Source of the DNA: an uncultured Olsenella sp.
Lineage (GTDB): Bacteria; Actinomycetota; Coriobacteriia; Coriobacteriales; Atopobiaceae
Direction: 5' to 3'
Assembly (NCBI GenBank): GCA_900314535.1
Contig: OMVT01000006.1
Coordinates: forward strand, 62,001 to 126,000
Length of the DNA stretch: 64,000 nucleotides
Below are positions 1 to 8,726 of this stretch, one piece after another. Made by a program: the position numbers and the translations under genes. The notes below the pieces were generated by a model. It worked only from the letters and a program-made list of their open reading frames with translations, made no database searches and was not told the DNA's origin. The first letter of the stretch is position 1, and the number at the start of each line of letters is the position of its first letter.

Positions 1-1500
1 GATCACTTCTTCTATCTGCATGCGTGCACCCTCAGGCGGCGTCGTGAGGTTGTGGGGACGGTATCCCGTGAGGAAGCGTCCCTCGGAGAACTCTTCGGGG
101 ATAGCGACAGGGTACTCGCCTGTGAAGCAGGCGCAGCACCAGCCGCCGCGAGGACAGCTCTTTATGAGGCCTTCGACCGAAAGGAAGTGGAGCGAGTCTG
201 CGCCGATATACTTGCAGACCTCCTCCTCGCTCATGCGGGCAGAGATCAGCTGGTCCTGCGTGCCGGTATCGATGCCGTAGAAGCAGGGCCACTTGACCTC
301 GGGGGACGTGATGCGCACGTGCACTTCCTTGGCGCCGGCATCCTTGAGCATGCGGACGATCTGCTTCGACGTCGTGCCGCGGACGATGGAGTCATCGATC
401 ATCACAAGGCGCTTGCCGGCCACGTTATCGCGCAGGGCATTGAGCTTGAGCCTCACGCCGAGCTGGCGGAGCTCCTGCGTCGGCTGGATGAACGTGCGGG
501 CGATATAGCGGTTCTTGATGAGGCCCTCGCCGTAGGGAAGGCCGAGCTCGTGGGCATAGCCCTCCGCAGGCGGAAGTCCCGAGTCGGGCACGCCGAAGAC
601 CATGTCGGCGTCGACCGGTGCCTCGCGGGCAAGCTGGCGTCCCATCTCATAGCGCATGGAGTAGATGGACTGTCCATCCTCATAGGAGTCAGGACGGGAG
701 AAGTAGACGTTCTCGAAGATGCAGCGCGCCCGGGGACGGGGCTCGACGCCGCGCTCGGAGGCGAGGCCGTCATCCGAGATGCGCACAATCTCTCCCGGCT
801 CAATGTCGCGCATGTACTTTGCACCCACGATATCGAGCGCGCAGGTCTCGGAAGCCACGACATAGTCGTCGTGTCCAAGGCGTCCCAGGACGAGCGGACG
901 GATGCCATTGGGATCGCGGAAGGCATAGAGCGCATTCTCGCGCACGAGCGCCATCGCATAGCCGCCGTCAATCATCTCCATCGTATGGCGGATGCCCTCG
1001 CGCAGGTGGTGCGTCTGCATCGTGAAGTAGCCGATGAGCTTGGCGGCGACTTCGGAGTCCGTGTTGGAGCGGAAGAAGACGCCGAGGTCTATGAGCTCGC
1101 GGCGCAGCGCATCCGTATTCACGAGCGTGCCGTTATGGGCGACAGCGATGATCGTGTCATCGATTGTCGAGAGGTGGGGCTGTGCTGCCTCCCAGCTCTT
1201 GGAGCCTGCCGTGCCGTAGCGCACATGCCCCACGGCGACCTTGCCCCTGAGGGCTCCGAGGTCGGCATCCGTGAAGACCGCATCGACCAAGCCCAGATCC
1301 TTGCGGACAAGCACCGTCTTGCCGTCGCCGACGGCGATGCCCGCCGATTCCTGGCCCCTGTGCTGCAGGGCCCTGAGGCCGAAGGCTGTGAGCCTTGCCA
1401 CATCGCGGTCGGGCGCCCAGATGCCGAAGACGCCGCACTCTTCATTGAGATGGCTTGCGCAGAGGCTCTCCTCTGCCTGAGCCCTGGTATCAGAAACCAT
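1..1500 (-). CDS. purF: Amidophosphoribosyltransferase PurF (3' end cut by window edge)
   Basis: First committed step of de novo purine synthesis: PRPP plus glutamine gives 5-phosphoribosylamine, in the cytoplasm. The gene starts at ATG 1498-1500, preceded by a GAGGGGAG ribosome site, and stays open to base 1, giving 500 codons without a stop. The family is usually 480-510 residues, so only a few codons are missing. The Ntn-hydrolase cysteine lies in ECGVFG (residues 21-26), exposed after a short propeptide. The PRPP-binding loop LVMIDDSIVRGTTS sits about two thirds along. Late cysteines (CPRGGWCCACF) fit the Fe-S type of PurF. It lies 26 bp downstream of the sortase stop, so the two may share a transcript. 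The identification is not in doubt; only the last codons are unseen. Confidence 0.96.
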   Translation of the reverse strand, partial: MVSDTRAQAEESLCASHLNEECGVFGIWAPDRDVARLTAFGLRALQHRGQESAGIAVGDGKTVLVRKDLGLVDAVFTDADLGALRGKVAVGHVRYGTAGSKSWEAAQPHLSTIDDTIIAVAHNGTLVNTDALRRELIDLGVFFRSNTDSEVAAKLIGYFTMQTHHLREGIRHTMEMIDGGYAMALVRENALYAFRDPNGIRPLVLGRLGHDDYVVASETCALDIVGAKYMRDIEPGEIVRISDDGLASERGVEPRPRARCIFENVYFSRPDSYEDGQSIYSMRYEMGRQLAREAPVDADMVFGVPDSGLPPAEGYAHELGLPYGEGLIKNRYIARTFIQPTQELRQLGVRLKLNALRDNVAGKRLVMIDDSIVRGTTSKQIVRMLKDAGAKEVHVRITSPEVKWPCFYGIDTGTQDQLISARMSEEEVCKYIGADSLHFLSVEGLIKSCPRGGWCCACFTGEYPVAIPEEFSEGRFLTGYRPHNLTTPPEGARMQIEEVI

Positions 1501-1526
1501 GCTCTCCCCTCGCCTTGTGCTCCAGA

Positions 1527-2567
1527 TCAGGCAGCTGCATCAGCCGCTGCTGCCTCGCTCTTCGGCACGCAGATCAAGACCGTTCGTCCTATTCCATTGT
1601 CGTAGTTGCATGTTACGAGTGTGAGCACATGGCTCGTCTGCGCAATAATCGCGGAAGCATCAGCGCGCGAAGCCGTGGCCCTCCCCAGAAGATCCGTCAG
1701 ATAGCTGTGGAAGTCGTCTCCCGTCATGAACGAGAGCGTTCGCACATTCGTGTCATCAGCCGTCGTCTTGTAGACAAGGAGCGGCTCGAGCTCGTAGATC
1801 TGATTGTTCTCATCGACATACCAGACCGTCGGATGGCTGTCGAAGGTCGCCTGGTCAGCCATATCGGCAACCGGCTTGAACATCGAGCCATCGAGCAGAT
1901 GGTGGCCATAGATGATCGTCTGGGCATCGCGCATGCCCGGCTCCGTATTCTGGTAGTCCATGAAGACCTGGCCGCCCAGGGAATACTCGCCCGTCGCAGT
2001 ATGGCGGAGATACTCGTCGTTGTTGGCGCCCTGGTAGACCGGGTAGTTCACGACCGTATCGGGGATGTAGATCCAGCCCACGACATCCGGGTTGATGGCT
2101 TCGAGCCCCGCCCAGTCGATGACAGGCGCCCCATTCGCATTGTCTTCGGGCTCTGTCGCGTACTGCGCAAGCTCCTCGTTCACCTGCTCCTGCTGCTGGT
2201 ACTGCTGCTGCGCATGGAACCACATGTAGCCCGCAATGCCGATAAGGACGACGCCGGCAATGAGGAGAAGGGTCGAGAGCACGCGAAGCACCGGGTGCTT
2301 CTTTTTCTTCTTCTCGTCCAGGCCATAGGGATCGAGCTCGCCGTAGGCAGAGGCCTTGCCCTTGTGCTTGCGGTCCCGCGCATCTGCATGCCTGTCATGG
2401 CCGACGATGGGCGTGAACCCCTCCTGGATCGTCGTCCCTTCATCGCCTGCGCTATAGGCGCCGCCCTGTGTGACAGACGCCTCTTCATCGTCCGTCTCAG
2501 GTGCAGCAATCTCTTCCGACGGTTCCTCGTCTTCCGGGAAAACGTCCTGTTTCATATGGCGTGCCAT
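1527..2567 (-). CDS. Class B sortase-like transpeptidase
   Basis: Membrane-anchored cysteine transpeptidase expected to join surface proteins to peptidoglycan or to assemble pili. The 346-residue protein has an acidic, lysine-rich cytoplasmic N-terminus (1-90), one transmembrane segment (about 93-117) and an extracellular sortase fold. Catalytic residues are visible: His in IYGHH (222-223), Cys320 in TLVTC and Arg328 in GIGRTVLIC. TLVTC and the overall size fit class B better than class A or C. The start at 2567 follows AGGAG with 7 bases spacing; an internal ATG four codons later is possible. No surface-protein gene is adjacent, so its substrate is unknown; the only obvious candidate in the window is the protein at 51269. 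It lies between the yqeY terminator and purF. Confidence 0.88.
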   Translation of the reverse strand: MARHMKQDVFPEDEEPSEEIAAPETDDEEASVTQGGAYSAGDEGTTIQEGFTPIVGHDRHADARDRKHKGKASAYGELDPYGLDEKKKKKHPVLRVLSTLLLIAGVVLIGIAGYMWFHAQQQYQQQEQVNEELAQYATEPEDNANGAPVIDWAGLEAINPDVVGWIYIPDTVVNYPVYQGANNDEYLRHTATGEYSLGGQVFMDYQNTEPGMRDAQTIIYGHHLLDGSMFKPVADMADQATFDSHPTVWYVDENNQIYELEPLLVYKTTADDTNVRTLSFMTGDDFHSYLTDLLGRATASRADASAIIAQTSHVLTLVTCNYDNGIGRTVLICVPKSEAAAADAAA

Positions 2568-2636
2568 AGGCTAGCTCCTATATCGGCAAGACCTGCACGA
2601 GGTGCAGAGAGAGGGCAATATCGCAGTGAGCGTAAC

Positions 2637-2668
2637 AAAAAACTGCCTCCCGCGCACGCGGGAGGCAG
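2637..2668 (-). terminator. Intrinsic terminator after yqeY
   Basis: A perfect 12-bp stem (2643-2654 with 2657-2668, 2-base loop) is followed on the minus strand by six T (2637-2642). It ends the long purine/helicase transcript just after yqeY and separates it from the sortase-purF pair. Confidence 0.9.
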
Positions 2669-2677
2669 CCTTGATTC

Positions 2678-3127
2678 CTAGGACAGCTTCTTTCCCAGAT
2701 AGGATGCTGCATAGGGCTTGTCGAAGTTGCCGTTCGTGGCCTTCGTGAGGGCGCCCATGACCTTGCCCATGTCACGCTTCGTCGTGGCGCCGAGCTTTGC
2801 CATGGTCTCATCGATCAGAAGCTCGAGCTTCTCTCCTGCAACCTGCTCGGGAAGCAGGGAGTCGAGGATCTTTGCCTGCTCCTCGAGCAGCGCGATGCGC
2901 TCTGCGTGCGTGGCCTCGCCTGCCTTGTGGAGGCCGTCGAGCTCCTCTGCCGTCACCTTCTGGAGCTTCTTCACGGCTGCCGTGATGTCGGCCTCGCTCA
3001 CATCTCTGCGCTCGTCGACCTCGATCTGCTTCACGGACTGGTTCACGAGGCGCAGAATCTGCGTACGGTTCTTGTCGCGCGCCTTCATCGACTTCTTGAT
3101 CTCGTCGAGCAGTTCCTCTTTCGTCAA
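2678..3127 (-). CDS. yqeY: GatB/YqeY domain protein
   Basis: A 149-residue protein of the YqeY family, related to the tail domain of GatB, the tRNA-dependent amidotransferase subunit. The stand-alone protein is widely conserved, but its biochemical role is not settled; tRNA-linked function is an inference from the GatB relationship. The whole sequence follows the family pattern: a charged N-terminal helix (LLDEIKKSMKARDK), the ILRLVNQSVKQIEVD helix, and the C-terminal GKVMGALTKATNGNFD segment. Length is typical. It is the last gene before a strong terminator and lies about 30 bp downstream of purE. Confidence 0.9.
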   Translation of the reverse strand: MTKEELLDEIKKSMKARDKNRTQILRLVNQSVKQIEVDERRDVSEADITAAVKKLQKVTAEELDGLHKAGEATHAERIALLEEQAKILDSLLPEQVAGEKLELLIDETMAKLGATTKRDMGKVMGALTKATNGNFDKPYAASYLGKKLS

Positions 3128-3158
3128 GATTCCATTCCTTCTTCCGGAAGCCGGGCGC

Positions 3159-3620
3159 TTAAGCCTCGGCCATCTCCTTCTTCATCTGAACGATCTTCTC
3201 GCGCCATTCAGGCATCGTCGCGCCGAGGATCTGCGTGGCGTAGATGGCAGCGTTCTTTGCGCCGCCGATTGCGACACAGGCTACGGGGACGCCCGAAGGC
3301 ATCTGCACCATCGAGAGGAGCGAATCCATGCCGCCGAGGTCGGACGTCTTCATCGGCACGCCGACGATCGGAAGCGGCGTGTAGGCGGCAACGACACCGC
3401 CGAGGTGCGCTGCCTTGCCGGCAGCGGCGATGATGACCTTGAGGCCACGGTCAGCGGCCGTGGTTGCCCACTCCTGGACCTTTGCCGGATTCCTGTGGGC
3501 GGATGCAATCACGAGCTCATAGGGAACGCCGAGCTCCTCGAGCTCCTTCGTGCATGCCTCCATGGCCGGCATATCGGACTTCGAGCCCATGATGATGCCG
3601 ACAAGCGGTGTTTCTGCCAT
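3159..3620 (-). CDS. purE: N5-carboxyaminoimidazole ribonucleotide mutase PurE
   Basis: Converts N5-CAIR to CAIR in purine synthesis (class I PurE), working as an octamer with PurK in most bacteria. The 153-residue protein begins MAETPLVGIIMGSKSD; the GSKSD and SAHRNP motifs that bind the ribonucleotide phosphate and carry the catalytic histidine are intact, and AAAGKAAHLGG follows. ATG 3618-3620 is chosen because AGGAGG precedes it by 6 bases; an upstream in-frame ATG at 3638 has no such site. No purK is seen in the window. It lies between a Ser/Thr-rich membrane protein and yqeY. Confidence 0.95.
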   Translation of the reverse strand: MAETPLVGIIMGSKSDMPAMEACTKELEELGVPYELVIASAHRNPAKVQEWATTAADRGLKVIIAAAGKAAHLGGVVAAYTPLPIVGVPMKTSDLGGMDSLLSMVQMPSGVPVACVAIGGAKNAAIYATQILGATMPEWREKIVQMKKEMAEA

Positions 3621-3640
3621 GCAATGCCTCCTAGACATCC

Positions 3641-3657
3641 GGGCAGCGCTGCTGCCC
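3641..3657 (-). repeat. Short hairpin upstream of purE
   Basis: A 7-bp perfect inverted repeat (GGGCAGC / GCTGCCC, 3-base loop) lies between the stop of the gene at 3671 and the start of purE. It has no T tract on either strand, so it is more likely a pause or processing site than a terminator. Confidence 0.4.
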
Positions 3658-3670
3658 TCTTGATTGGTGG

Positions 3671-4603
3671 CTACTTCGAGCTGGACTGGGTATCGCCCGA
3701 CGTGGAAGACGTATCCGTCGACGTTGTGGTCGAAGACGAGGTGGTCGAGCTGGAGCTCGAGCTTGTACCTGAGCTCGTGGAGGTGGACGAGCTCGAATCG
3801 GTAGGCTCGGAGCTGTCGCCCGCATCGCCCAAGCCCAGAATCTCTGTCGGCGACCAGGTCGTGATCTCGCTTCTGAGCTTCGTCTGGATGTCCTCATCCA
3901 TGCCGGCAATCGTGCACGTGAAGTTCACGCGGCCATTTGCCGAGGTGGACTTCCTCCAGATGAATGTCATGAACGATTCGAGGTCGCCTGTCGGCTTCAG
4001 AAATCCGAAGAGCGAGGAGCGCTCGATCGTGCCGTCAGATGCCCTGTGCACCTGGACGTGGTAGATGACCGTATCGATGTTGGGGTTCAGGAGCGCATTG
4101 ACCGCGAAGGCCGTGGCTTGGATCTGCGAGCCTGCGAAGCACTCCATCGTGTCGCGCGAGGAGGTATCGATGACGGTGACCTCGACCCTGCCGGTATCCT
4201 CCGATGCCTCCTGGATCGTGAAGTCATCCGGGAACTGCGTGAAGCCATTGCCCCACTCGACGCCGCCTGAGAGGGCAGATGCGACCGTGCGGACATTGGC
4301 CTCGTCGGAGAGGTTTGCCGTATTGAGGCGGCGTGCAACGCCACAGGAGACCTGCGCGAGCACGAGCACCGCAAGGAAGATCAGGATGACCGTGATGGCA
4401 ACCTTCGTGATCGACTTCTCGACCGTCGAGCCGGACGGGTCATCTCCCGAAAGCGGGTCGACATCCACGCCGTGTCCGAAGAGCCGCCGGTGAGAGCGCT
4501 GGCGCTCTGCCGCATCCTTGTTGCTGTGGCCTGTCTCGTCGACCTTCTCGAAGAGCTCCTCTGCCTGCTGGGCATCAAGGGCATTTCTCTGCTTTATGGG
4601 CAT
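3671..4603 (-). CDS. Single-span membrane protein with Ser/Thr-rich C-terminal tail
   Basis: Function not recognised. Counting from ATG 4603 the protein has about 310 residues: a charged cytoplasmic N-terminus (MPIKQRN...), one transmembrane segment (ITVILIFLAVLVLAQVSC, roughly residues 69-86), an extracellular domain of about 175 residues, and a final stretch of about 50 residues almost wholly Ser, Thr, Asp and Gly. The start at 4603 follows GGGAG; a longer form from 4654 lacks a clear site. The tail resembles wall-spanning or glycosylated linkers and is similar in style to those of the phosphatase at 30723 and the kinase at 35068. Its place between the ABC exporter and purE gives no functional clue. 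A TATACT element at 4684-4689 could be its own promoter. Confidence 0.72.
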   Translation of the reverse strand: MPIKQRNALDAQQAEELFEKVDETGHSNKDAAERQRSHRRLFGHGVDVDPLSGDDPSGSTVEKSITKVAITVILIFLAVLVLAQVSCGVARRLNTANLSDEANVRTVASALSGGVEWGNGFTQFPDDFTIQEASEDTGRVEVTVIDTSSRDTMECFAGSQIQATAFAVNALLNPNIDTVIYHVQVHRASDGTIERSSLFGFLKPTGDLESFMTFIWRKSTSANGRVNFTCTIAGMDEDIQTKLRSEITTWSPTEILGLGDAGDSSEPTDSSSSTSTSSGTSSSSSSTTSSSTTTSTDTSSTSGDTQSSSK

Positions 4604-4719
4604 GCGCACTCCCATTTCCTCGCCGCTGCGCAACGCTTGCATCAGGTCCAACATGAGCCAGCCTCAGACCGGCTCATCCAATGCTAAGTATACGCAACTA
4701 TTTCGGGCACGTGTCCCTC

Positions 4720-6543
4720 TCAGAGACGGCTTCCCTCAAACTGCATGCGGTAGTAGCGGGCATAGGTGCCACCCAAGGCCAGAAGCTCCTCATGCGTGCC
4801 CCGCTCGGCGATCTGCCCCTGCTCGATGGTCGCGATCTCATCGGCGTCCTTGATCGTCGAGAGCCTGTGTGCGATCACGATCGTCGTGCGTCCCTGGGCA
4901 AGCTCGGAAAGCGCTGCCTGCACTGCCCCTTCCGACTCATTGTCGAGGGCAGATGTCGCCTCATCGAAGATGAGAAGCGGCGGGTTCTTCAGGAAGACGC
5001 GTGCAATCGCGATGCGCTGCTTCTGGCCGCCAGACAGGCGGGCACCTCTCTCCCCTACCTGGGTCTCGAAGCCGTCAGGCAGGGTCTCAATGAAGTCGGC
5101 AATGTTGGCGCGGCGTGCTGCCTCGACGATCTCTCCTGCCGTCGCATCCGGCTTTCCGTAGGCGATATTCTCTGCAATCGTCCCGTCGAAGAGATAGACA
5201 TCCTGCTGGACGAGCCCTATCTGCTCATGGAGAGACTTCTGCGTGACCTTGCGCACATCCTGTCCATCTATCCTGATGGATCCCGCATCCACATCGTAGA
5301 AGCGCGGCAGCAGGGAGCAGATGGTCGACTTGCCGCCGCCCGAAGGGCCGACGAGCGCAAGCGTCTCGCCGGGGTGCACGACAAGGTCGAGGCCACGTAT
5401 GACCTCGGCATCCGTTCCGGGGTAGGTGAAGTGCACGTCCTCGTAGACGATCTTTCCTTCTGTGATGGCAAGAGGCTTCGCATCCGGTGCATCCTCGATA
5501 TCGGGCTGTGTGTCGAGCACTTCCTGGAAGCGGGCAAAGCCGGCAACCGCTTTGAGGAACGTCTCCGTGAAGTTCAGGATGTTCGTGATCGGCGTCGTGA
5601 AGAGCGAGATATAGAGCGCATAGGTCGAAAGGTCGATCGCCTCCATACGTCCCTGGGCGCAGAGCCAGCCGCCACCGACGATGATGCAGATGTTGAGTAT
5701 TCCCATCATCACGGCAATGAGCGACTGGTAGATGCCCATCGCATGGTACATGCGCACCTTCGAGGCGAGGTAGGCATCGTTCGAGCGGCGGAACTTCTTC
5801 CTTTCCAGGTCCTCAGCAGCAAAGCTCTTGACGACACGGGCACCGGCCAAGGCATCCTCGACGCGGGAGTTCACGCCCGAGATGCGCTGGCGGTTCTCGA
5901 TGAAGACTGCCTCCATGCGGCGGTTCGCGAAGAAGTTGAAGACGACAAGGACCGCCAAGACGACCGCGAGCACCGCGGTGAGCTCTCCGTTGATGCCAGC
6001 CAGGATCGCGAAGGAGCCGATGATCTCGACTGCGCCGATGAGCAGGAACTCAGGGCCGTGGTGCGCCGTCTCGGAGATATCGAAGAGATCGCTCACGAGG
6101 CGGCTCATGAGGTCGCCCGACTTGTGGCGGTCGAAGTAGGAGAAGCTCATCCGCTCATAGGCATCGAAGAGGTCCTCGCGCATCTTCGACTCCATGCGGG
6201 CACCCATCACGTGTCCCCAGAAGATCACGAAGTAGCGGCAGGCAAAGCGCACGGCATACATCGCGACGAGGCCAAGAGCTATTGCCCAGAGGGCTGAGAG
6301 GATAGCGTCCGGGCCTTCCGTGAAGAGCCCCTTCGTGAGGACGCGCAGAATCTGAGGGAACGCAAGGTCGATGCCGGCAACCAGGAGGGCGCAGATGATG
6401 TCGCCGACGAAGAGATGCACCTGCCCCTTGTAGTAGGAAAGGAAGCTCCTCATGAGGTTCCGCTTCTTCGGCCTTGCTGCCTTAGCCTCCACCCGTTCCG
6501 CCTTTCTTTCTGCTCTCCTTATGGAAAGGGAATGCCGAAGCAC
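4720..6543 (-). CDS. ABC exporter, fused permease-ATPase
   Basis: Half-size exporter expected to work as a homodimer or with a partner; the substrate (lipid, peptide or drug) cannot be read from sequence. The 607-residue protein has six membrane helices in the first 330 residues, then the nucleotide-binding domain: Walker A GPSGGGKST, Q-loop GLVQQDVYLFDGT, signature LSGGQKQR, Walker B LLIFDEATSALD and the switch histidine in IVIAHRLST are all intact. The GTG at 6543 lies 18 bases after the Nudix stop, with an AGAAGAGGGA stretch close before it; a GTG about 17 codons in, or ATG 6453, are alternatives. It is probably cotranscribed with the Nudix gene and purD. Confidence 0.9.
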   Translation of the reverse strand: MLRHSLSIRRAERKAERVEAKAARPKKRNLMRSFLSYYKGQVHLFVGDIICALLVAGIDLAFPQILRVLTKGLFTEGPDAILSALWAIALGLVAMYAVRFACRYFVIFWGHVMGARMESKMREDLFDAYERMSFSYFDRHKSGDLMSRLVSDLFDISETAHHGPEFLLIGAVEIIGSFAILAGINGELTAVLAVVLAVLVVFNFFANRRMEAVFIENRQRISGVNSRVEDALAGARVVKSFAAEDLERKKFRRSNDAYLASKVRMYHAMGIYQSLIAVMMGILNICIIVGGGWLCAQGRMEAIDLSTYALYISLFTTPITNILNFTETFLKAVAGFARFQEVLDTQPDIEDAPDAKPLAITEGKIVYEDVHFTYPGTDAEVIRGLDLVVHPGETLALVGPSGGGKSTICSLLPRFYDVDAGSIRIDGQDVRKVTQKSLHEQIGLVQQDVYLFDGTIAENIAYGKPDATAGEIVEAARRANIADFIETLPDGFETQVGERGARLSGGQKQRIAIARVFLKNPPLLIFDEATSALDNESEGAVQAALSELAQGRTTIVIAHRLSTIKDADEIATIEQGQIAERGTHEELLALGGTYARYYRMQFEGSRL

Positions 6544-6561
6544 TCCCTCTTCTCGTCTCTG

Positions 6562-7350
6562 CTACTGCTGCTGGTCTTCCGGCACAGGGCCCGGATCGAG
6601 CCGTCTCGATACCGCATCGCAGATGAGGGCGCCGACGACGGTCTTTGCATCCTCGATGCGTCCGTCGAGCACAGCATCCACCAGCTCGCCGACGTCGACC
6701 AAATCGACGTTGATGAACTCGTCTGCATCAGGCGAGCTCTCTGCCAGCTTGAGCCCTGTCGCCATATAGATATGGATGAGCTCATCAGCAAAGCCGGCAG
6801 AGGTGGCAATCGTCGTGAGATAGGCCATCTTCTGTGCAGTGAAGCCGGTCTCCTCCTTGAGCTCGCGCTCGGCACAGGCCAGAGGATCCTCTCCCGGCGC
6901 AAGCTTGCCGGCAGGAATCTCGACCGTGACGCGTCCCAGGGCCGTGCGGTACTGGCGCACGAGGCTGATCTGCCCTTCCTCGGTGAGCGCGACGACAGCG
7001 ACAGCGCCGGGATGCCTCACGACATCGCGTATTGCCATCCTCCCGTCCGGCAGCTTCACCTGGAGCCGGTCGACGTTGAAGATGCGACCTGTCCAGGCCA
7101 CGTCCTCCGTGAGCACCTGCTCCTCGAGCTGGCGGTCTCTGGGGTCATCCTCGCCGAGGACGAGGTGCCGCGCCTCGGGTGCGCCCGAAAGATGGTCCTG
7201 GACGCTCCTGTCGCCGTCGAAGGTATAGGCACCCGCTGCATCATTGAGTGTCGCTGCTGCTTCGGTCCTGGCGGCAGCGAGGTCCTTCTTGTCCGGAAGC
7301 ACGTCGCTCGAAAGCGCCACAGCTTCCGGCCTCTCGATCTTCTTTCCCAT
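6562..7350 (-). CDS. Nudix hydrolase, ADP-ribose pyrophosphatase-like
   Basis: Likely hydrolyses a nucleoside diphosphate linked to another moiety; ADP-ribose or a sugar nucleotide is the family expectation for this NudF-like architecture. Starting at ATG 7350 (CGAGG precedes it), the protein has 262 residues. A perfect 23-residue Nudix box occupies residues 148-170, with Gly148, Glu154, Arg162, Glu163, Glu166, Glu167 and Gly169 all in register (it contains RELKEETGF). The N-terminal 80 residues are an unrecognised, acidic extension. The start codon lies one base beyond the purD stop, so translation is probably coupled. An open frame continuing to 7464 overlaps purD and is not used. Confidence 0.9.
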   Translation of the reverse strand: MGKKIERPEAVALSSDVLPDKKDLAAARTEAAATLNDAAGAYTFDGDRSVQDHLSGAPEARHLVLGEDDPRDRQLEEQVLTEDVAWTGRIFNVDRLQVKLPDGRMAIRDVVRHPGAVAVVALTEEGQISLVRQYRTALGRVTVEIPAGKLAPGEDPLACAERELKEETGFTAQKMAYLTTIATSAGFADELIHIYMATGLKLAESSPDADEFINVDLVDVGELVDAVLDGRIEDAKTVVGALICDAVSRRLDPGPVPEDQQQ

Positions 7351-7351
7351 G

Positions 7352-8653
7352 CTAGGCCTCGAGCGCGGCGCGGCCCTTGATGGCCTTGATGCCGATATCG
7401 TGGCGGTAGGTCTTGCCCTCGAACCAGATCTTGTCGCACGCCTCGTAGGCAAGGTTTCGGGCATCCTCGAAGGTATCGGCGACAGCCGTCACATCGAGGA
7501 CACGACCACCTGCGGTCACGAGGTTGCCTTCCGCGTCAAGTGCCGTGCCGGCATGGTAGACCGTGACGCCGGGCATTGCATTGGCATCCTCGACGCCGAC
7601 GATCTTCTTGCCCTTCTCATAGGAGCCAGGATAGCCAGCGCTCGTGAGGACCACAGAGACGGCCCAGTCGTCGTCCCAGGAGACCATGTCAGGAGAGAGG
7701 GTCCCTGCGTCGCAGGCAAGGAAGGCCTCAACGAGGTCGCCCTTCATGCGCGGCAGCACGACCTGGGTCTCGGGGTCGCCGAAGCGGGCGTTGAACTCGA
7801 GGACCTTGGGGCCGTCCTTCGTGAGCATGAAGCCGCCGTAGAGGCAGCCGGAGTAGGTGATGCCTTCGCGCCTCAGCTCATCCACGACCTTCTGCTCGAT
7901 CTCTACCATGCGGTCAAGCTCGCCCGGAAGAAGGATGGGGACAGGAGAGTAGACGCCCATGCCGCCCGTGTTGAGGCCACGGTCGCCGTCAAGCGCACGC
8001 TTGTGGTCCTGGCTCGTCGCAAGCGGCACGAGGGTCGTGCCGTCCGTGAGGGCGAGAAGCGAGCACTCGGGGCCCTTGAGCATCTCCTCGACGACCACGG
8101 TCTTGCCGGCATCGCCGAAGTGTCCGCTGAAGCACTCATGCACGCCTTCGAGGGCCTCCTCGGTCGTGTTCGCGACGATGACGCCCTTGCCGGCAGCAAG
8201 GCCATCTGCCTTCACGACGCAGGGGCCGGCAAGCTCCTTCACGTAGGCTGCGCACGCATCCTCATCCGTGAAGCTCTTCCAGGCTGCCGTCGGCACGCCT
8301 GCCTTTTCCATCACATGCTTCGCGAACTCCTTCGAGCCCTCCATCTGGGCCGCCTCGGCATTCGGTCCGAAGACCGGGATGCCAGCTGCACGCACAGCGT
8401 CGCCGACGCCCTTGACGAGGGGCGCCTCGGGGCCGATCACGACGAGGCCGACTCCGTGCTCTTTCGCGAATGCTGCCACCGCCTCAGGAGATTCAGGATC
8501 GAGCTCGGCCTTCTCGGCCAGATCGTACATGCCGCCATTGCCCGGCGCCACGTAGATCTTGCCGGCACGCGGAGACTGGGCAAGCTTCACGAGCAGCGCA
8601 TGCTCGCGGCCGCCTGCGCCCAGCAAAAGAATCGAGACCTTGTCTTCAGCCAT
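7352..8653 (-). CDS. purD: Phosphoribosylamine-glycine ligase PurD
   Basis: ATP-grasp enzyme of the second purine step, joining glycine to phosphoribosylamine. From ATG 8653 (AGAAGGAGG, 6 bases spacing) the protein is 433 residues, the normal length. It opens with the LLLGAGGREHAL nucleotide-fold motif, followed by the ATP-grasp loop VVKADGLAAGKGV and the metal-binding LEFNARFGDPETQ. An upstream in-frame start at 8692 would run through the hairpin separating it from purA and is not used. It sits between purA and the Nudix gene. Confidence 0.96.
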   Translation of the reverse strand: MAEDKVSILLLGAGGREHALLVKLAQSPRAGKIYVAPGNGGMYDLAEKAELDPESPEAVAAFAKEHGVGLVVIGPEAPLVKGVGDAVRAAGIPVFGPNAEAAQMEGSKEFAKHVMEKAGVPTAAWKSFTDEDACAAYVKELAGPCVVKADGLAAGKGVIVANTTEEALEGVHECFSGHFGDAGKTVVVEEMLKGPECSLLALTDGTTLVPLATSQDHKRALDGDRGLNTGGMGVYSPVPILLPGELDRMVEIEQKVVDELRREGITYSGCLYGGFMLTKDGPKVLEFNARFGDPETQVVLPRMKGDLVEAFLACDAGTLSPDMVSWDDDWAVSVVLTSAGYPGSYEKGKKIVGVEDANAMPGVTVYHAGTALDAEGNLVTAGGRVLDVTAVADTFEDARNLAYEACDKIWFEGKTYRHDIGIKAIKGRAALEA

Positions 8654-8676
8654 CGGGGGCCTCCTTCTAAAGACCG

Positions 8677-8706
8677 AAGGTGCCAGGCACAAGAACCTGG
8701 CACCTT
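8677..8706 (-). terminator. Hairpin between purA and purD
   Basis: An 11-bp perfect stem (8677-8687 with 8696-8706, 8-base loop) lies 20-50 bases beyond the purA stop and just before the purD ribosome site. There is no T run on the minus strand, so it is better read as a partial terminator, a 3'-end stabiliser or a processing site within the transcript. Confidence 0.5.
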
Positions 8707-8726
8707 CCCTGCTTGCTTAGCTGATG

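Noticed and set aside
52-1605. 517-codon open frame on the plus strand
   Set aside because: It is the antisense of purF, whose minus-strand product is unmistakable; high GC opens long opposite frames.
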